This document shows, in pieces, positions 62,896-64,000 of a DNA stretch of 64,000 nt (the first letter of the stretch is position 1; each line of letters opens with the position of its first letter). The stretch is from Desulfitobacterium dehalogenans ATCC 51507. Lineage in GTDB: Bacteria > Bacillota > Desulfitobacteriia > Desulfitobacteriales > Desulfitobacteriaceae. The notes beneath the pieces are model-generated. The model was given only the letters and a program-made list of their open reading frames with translations, was not told where the DNA came from and searched no databases. The stretch is taken from assembly GCF_000243155.2 (NCBI RefSeq), contig NC_018017.1, forward strand, positions 3,906,001-3,970,000, in the 5' to 3' direction. The translations under genes were made by a program, and so were the position numbers.

Positions 62896-63171
62896 CCAGG
62901 ATTTTGCTTTCGGCGTTCACTCTATAAGCTGCGCGGAGCAATCTAATCGCGAAAGACCTCCGCTGCGTCGGGTGCACCTGCGCCGCTAAGTAGTCTCTGT
63001 GGGGTGGCGGCTTGGGCGAAACCCTCGCCCGGGTTTCGTGGCTAAATCGGCTCCTGCCTCATAGCCGGTTGGAAACGTCCTGTTTCCAACCCGACTCCGC
63101 TGCAATCTTTCGCGAAGATTGCTTACCTGCTCACTTAGAATCCGTTCTCTGCCTTAAAGCAAAATCCTTGG
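62896..63171 (-). repeat. Module B of R4
   Basis: Outer arms CCAGGATTTTGCTTT (62896-62910) and AAAGCAAAATCCTTGG (63156-63171). The right inner stem is CGCGAAAGA/TCTTTCGCG, replacing the imperfect pair of R1 and R3. The GGCTA/TAGCC hairpin is shortened. Confidence 0.8.
62975..63038 (-). repeat. Double-hairpin mini-element (in module B of R4)
   Basis: 64 bases, identical in length and nearly in sequence to the copy in B of R3, at the same insertion point. Confidence 0.75.
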
Positions 63172-63423
63172 GCTGTCTTTCGGGTCTGAGCAGTGCAACT
63201 CTTTCGAAAAGACCCAAAAGAAGGGCCAACAAAGACGCGCAAGCGTAGCTTTACGCACAGGAGCGAACGGCTTTCACTGTGTATAAGGCAGCTAAGGCTT
63301 CTGCTTCGCTTCACTCACCATAAGCCAAGCTTTCTTTAAGCGGAAGGGCGGCCAGGTCAACGGGGCTTTCTTAACTTAGACGAGCCACCGGTTCACCTCA
63401 GGTATTACCCGGAGGTTTGGCTC

Positions 63424-63491
63424 CGAAAGTGTCCGGTGGACAGTTTCGCTCAAAGCGGCACACCCCAGAGAGTACTTATCCGCTGCAGATG
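63424..63491 (+). repeat. Double-hairpin mini-element (first in module A of R4)
   Basis: 68 bases, matching the copy at 36531-36598 in R3. Second stem is AGCGG/CCGCT, where the other type has GCCGC/GCGGC. Confidence 0.75.
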
Positions 63492-63564
63492 CTGTTAAGA
63501 AAGCGAGTGAACCAGCCCTGGAGCTATAGAGTACGTGAGCTCCGATGAAGAAAGCCTCCGGTGA

Positions 63565-63633
63565 CGAAACCATCCAGTGAATGGTTTCGCCCAAGCCGCC
63601 CTAGCCACAAAGATGAACTAAGCGGCGCAGGTG
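63565..63633 (+). repeat. Double-hairpin mini-element (second in module A of R4)
   Basis: 69 bases with first stem CGAAACCAT/ATGGTTTCG and second stem GCCGC/GCGGC. R3 has the host palindrome without this insertion at the matching point (near 36456), giving an empty site for comparison. Confidence 0.75.
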
Positions 63634-63693
63634 GGTTTCAGGAGCTCACGCCCGAAGGTTCGTTGTGCGTAAAGCTACGCGACCCGAGCAAAT

Positions 63694-64000
63694 TCACTTC
63701 ATCCGAGCCTTAATTCGCTCGATAGCTTTTTCGGTATTCTCACGCGTCCCAAAGGCCGTGAGGCGGAAGAACCCTTCGCCGTTAGCTCCGAAGCCCGCTC
63801 CGGGAGTACCTACCACATAAGCTTCCTTCATCAGTTTATCGAAAAATTCCCAGGATCCTAAATTACCAGGGGTTTTCATCCAGATATAAGGGGCATTCAC
63901 ACCGCCAAAGACTTTGAAACCGGCTTCCTTCAGACCTTCCCTGATAATACGGGCATTTTCCATATAATAATCAATGGTTGCTTGGATCTGCTTTTTTCCT
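63694..64000 (-). CDS. dapL: LL-diaminopimelate aminotransferase, C-terminal part, cut by window edge
   Basis: The frame is open to the right edge, giving about 101 C-terminal residues ([24 protein letters not shown]...). The block [56 protein letters not shown] matches the PLP-dependent DapL family, with the conserved Arg near FFRLTAFG that binds the substrate carboxylate. DapL makes LL-diaminopimelate directly from tetrahydrodipicolinate in lysine and peptidoglycan synthesis. The PLP lysine lies outside the window. An internal ATG at 63963 is not the start. Confidence 0.9.
   Translation of the reverse strand, partial: GKKQIQATIDYYMENARIIREGLKEAGFKVFGGVNAPYIWMKTPGNLGSWEFFDKLMKEAYVVGTPGAGFGANGEGFFRLTAFGTRENTEKAIERIKARMK

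Larger units (their letters stand above)
63245..63678 (-). repeat. Module A of R4
   Basis: Outer arms GTAGCTTTACGCACA (63245-63259) and TGTGCGTAAAGCTAC (63664-63678). At 434 bases it is 189 longer than A of R1; the extra length is an inserted palindrome (CGTGAGCTCC 63534-63543 with GGAGCTCACG 63641-63650) and two mini-elements. Confidence 0.8.
62875..63690 (-). repeat. Nested palindromic element, copy R4 (inverted, most complex)
   Basis: Module B (62896-63171) and module A (63245-63678) lie in reverse order relative to R1-R3. R4 carries three mini-elements: 62975-63038 in B, and 63424-63491 and 63565-63633 in A. It lies between the regulator gene and the dapL end. Frames inside (for example 63012-63248, 63376-63594) are not credible genes. 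Confidence 0.8.

Noticed and set aside
63012-63594. Reading frames inside element R4
   Set aside because: They share peptides with frames in R3 only because both are translations of the same repeat.
62875-63690. CRISPR array
   Set aside because: The repeated units are 64-434 bp nested palindromes with no regular short repeat-spacer pattern and no cas genes nearby.

Overview
The window looks like chromosomal DNA of an anaerobic, spore-former-type Firmicute of the Desulfitobacterium/Desulfosporosinus kind. This is inferred from the gene mix and not from a marker gene: a class I hybrid-cluster protein, LL-diaminopimelate aminotransferase, a full beta-oxidation set with an Etf:quinone oxidoreductase, a tRNA-sensing T-box, many TTG/GTG starts behind strong AGGAGG sites, and many chemotaxis and c-di-GMP genes. 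Both ends cut genes: a lytic transglycosylase on the left and dapL on the right. Most genes are on the minus strand.

Layout. 1-7.7 kb: envelope and housekeeping genes (transglycosylase, SdpR/SdpI-type pair with a 52-bp perfect palindrome, galU, clpP, a soluble chemoreceptor), plus a gene-poor stretch at 3.4-3.9 kb with two small possible genes. 7.7-12.3 kb: GlcD/GlcF-type (D-lactate or glycolate) oxidase and a GntR/FCD regulator, with a matching operator. 12.3-17.5 kb: TetR-controlled RND efflux pump. 17.6-21.6 kb: two DUF445 membrane proteins, an MBL-fold hydrolase and a 53-residue zinc-ribbon protein. 21.7-38 kb: fatty-acid oxidation regulon (membrane FeS Etf:quinone oxidoreductase, CoA-transferase, acyl-CoA dehydrogenase, thiolase, bifunctional FadN, FadR-like TetR, EtfA, EtfB, dienoyl-CoA reductase type flavoenzyme, crotonase). 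Acyl-CoA electrons would pass from the dehydrogenase to EtfAB, then to the membrane FeS protein and menaquinone. 38-49 kb: hcp, then a signalling block (hybrid kinase with response regulator, TetR, Cache chemoreceptor, GGDEF-EAL, GGDEF). 49-63 kb: four ABC importers (polar amino acid; tryptophan TrpXYZ type under a tRNA-Trp T-box; SsuABC/TauABC type; molybdate ModABC with a DNA-binding/periplasmic-domain regulator), with another PAS-GGDEF cyclase between them.

The most unusual content is a family of large nested palindromic intergenic elements, present four times (about 10.7-11.4, 27.2-27.7, 36.4-37.1 and 62.9-63.7 kb). Each carries two modules, A and B, and each module is closed by its own long inverted repeat. 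Copies differ by compensatory changes on both arms of several stems, so base pairing appears to be kept by selection. Two copies also carry a third unit, a 64-69 bp double-hairpin mini-element (five copies), inserted inside A and B like nested dolls. I recognise no described family. No transposase gene is in the window. Reading frames inside these elements look like artefacts.
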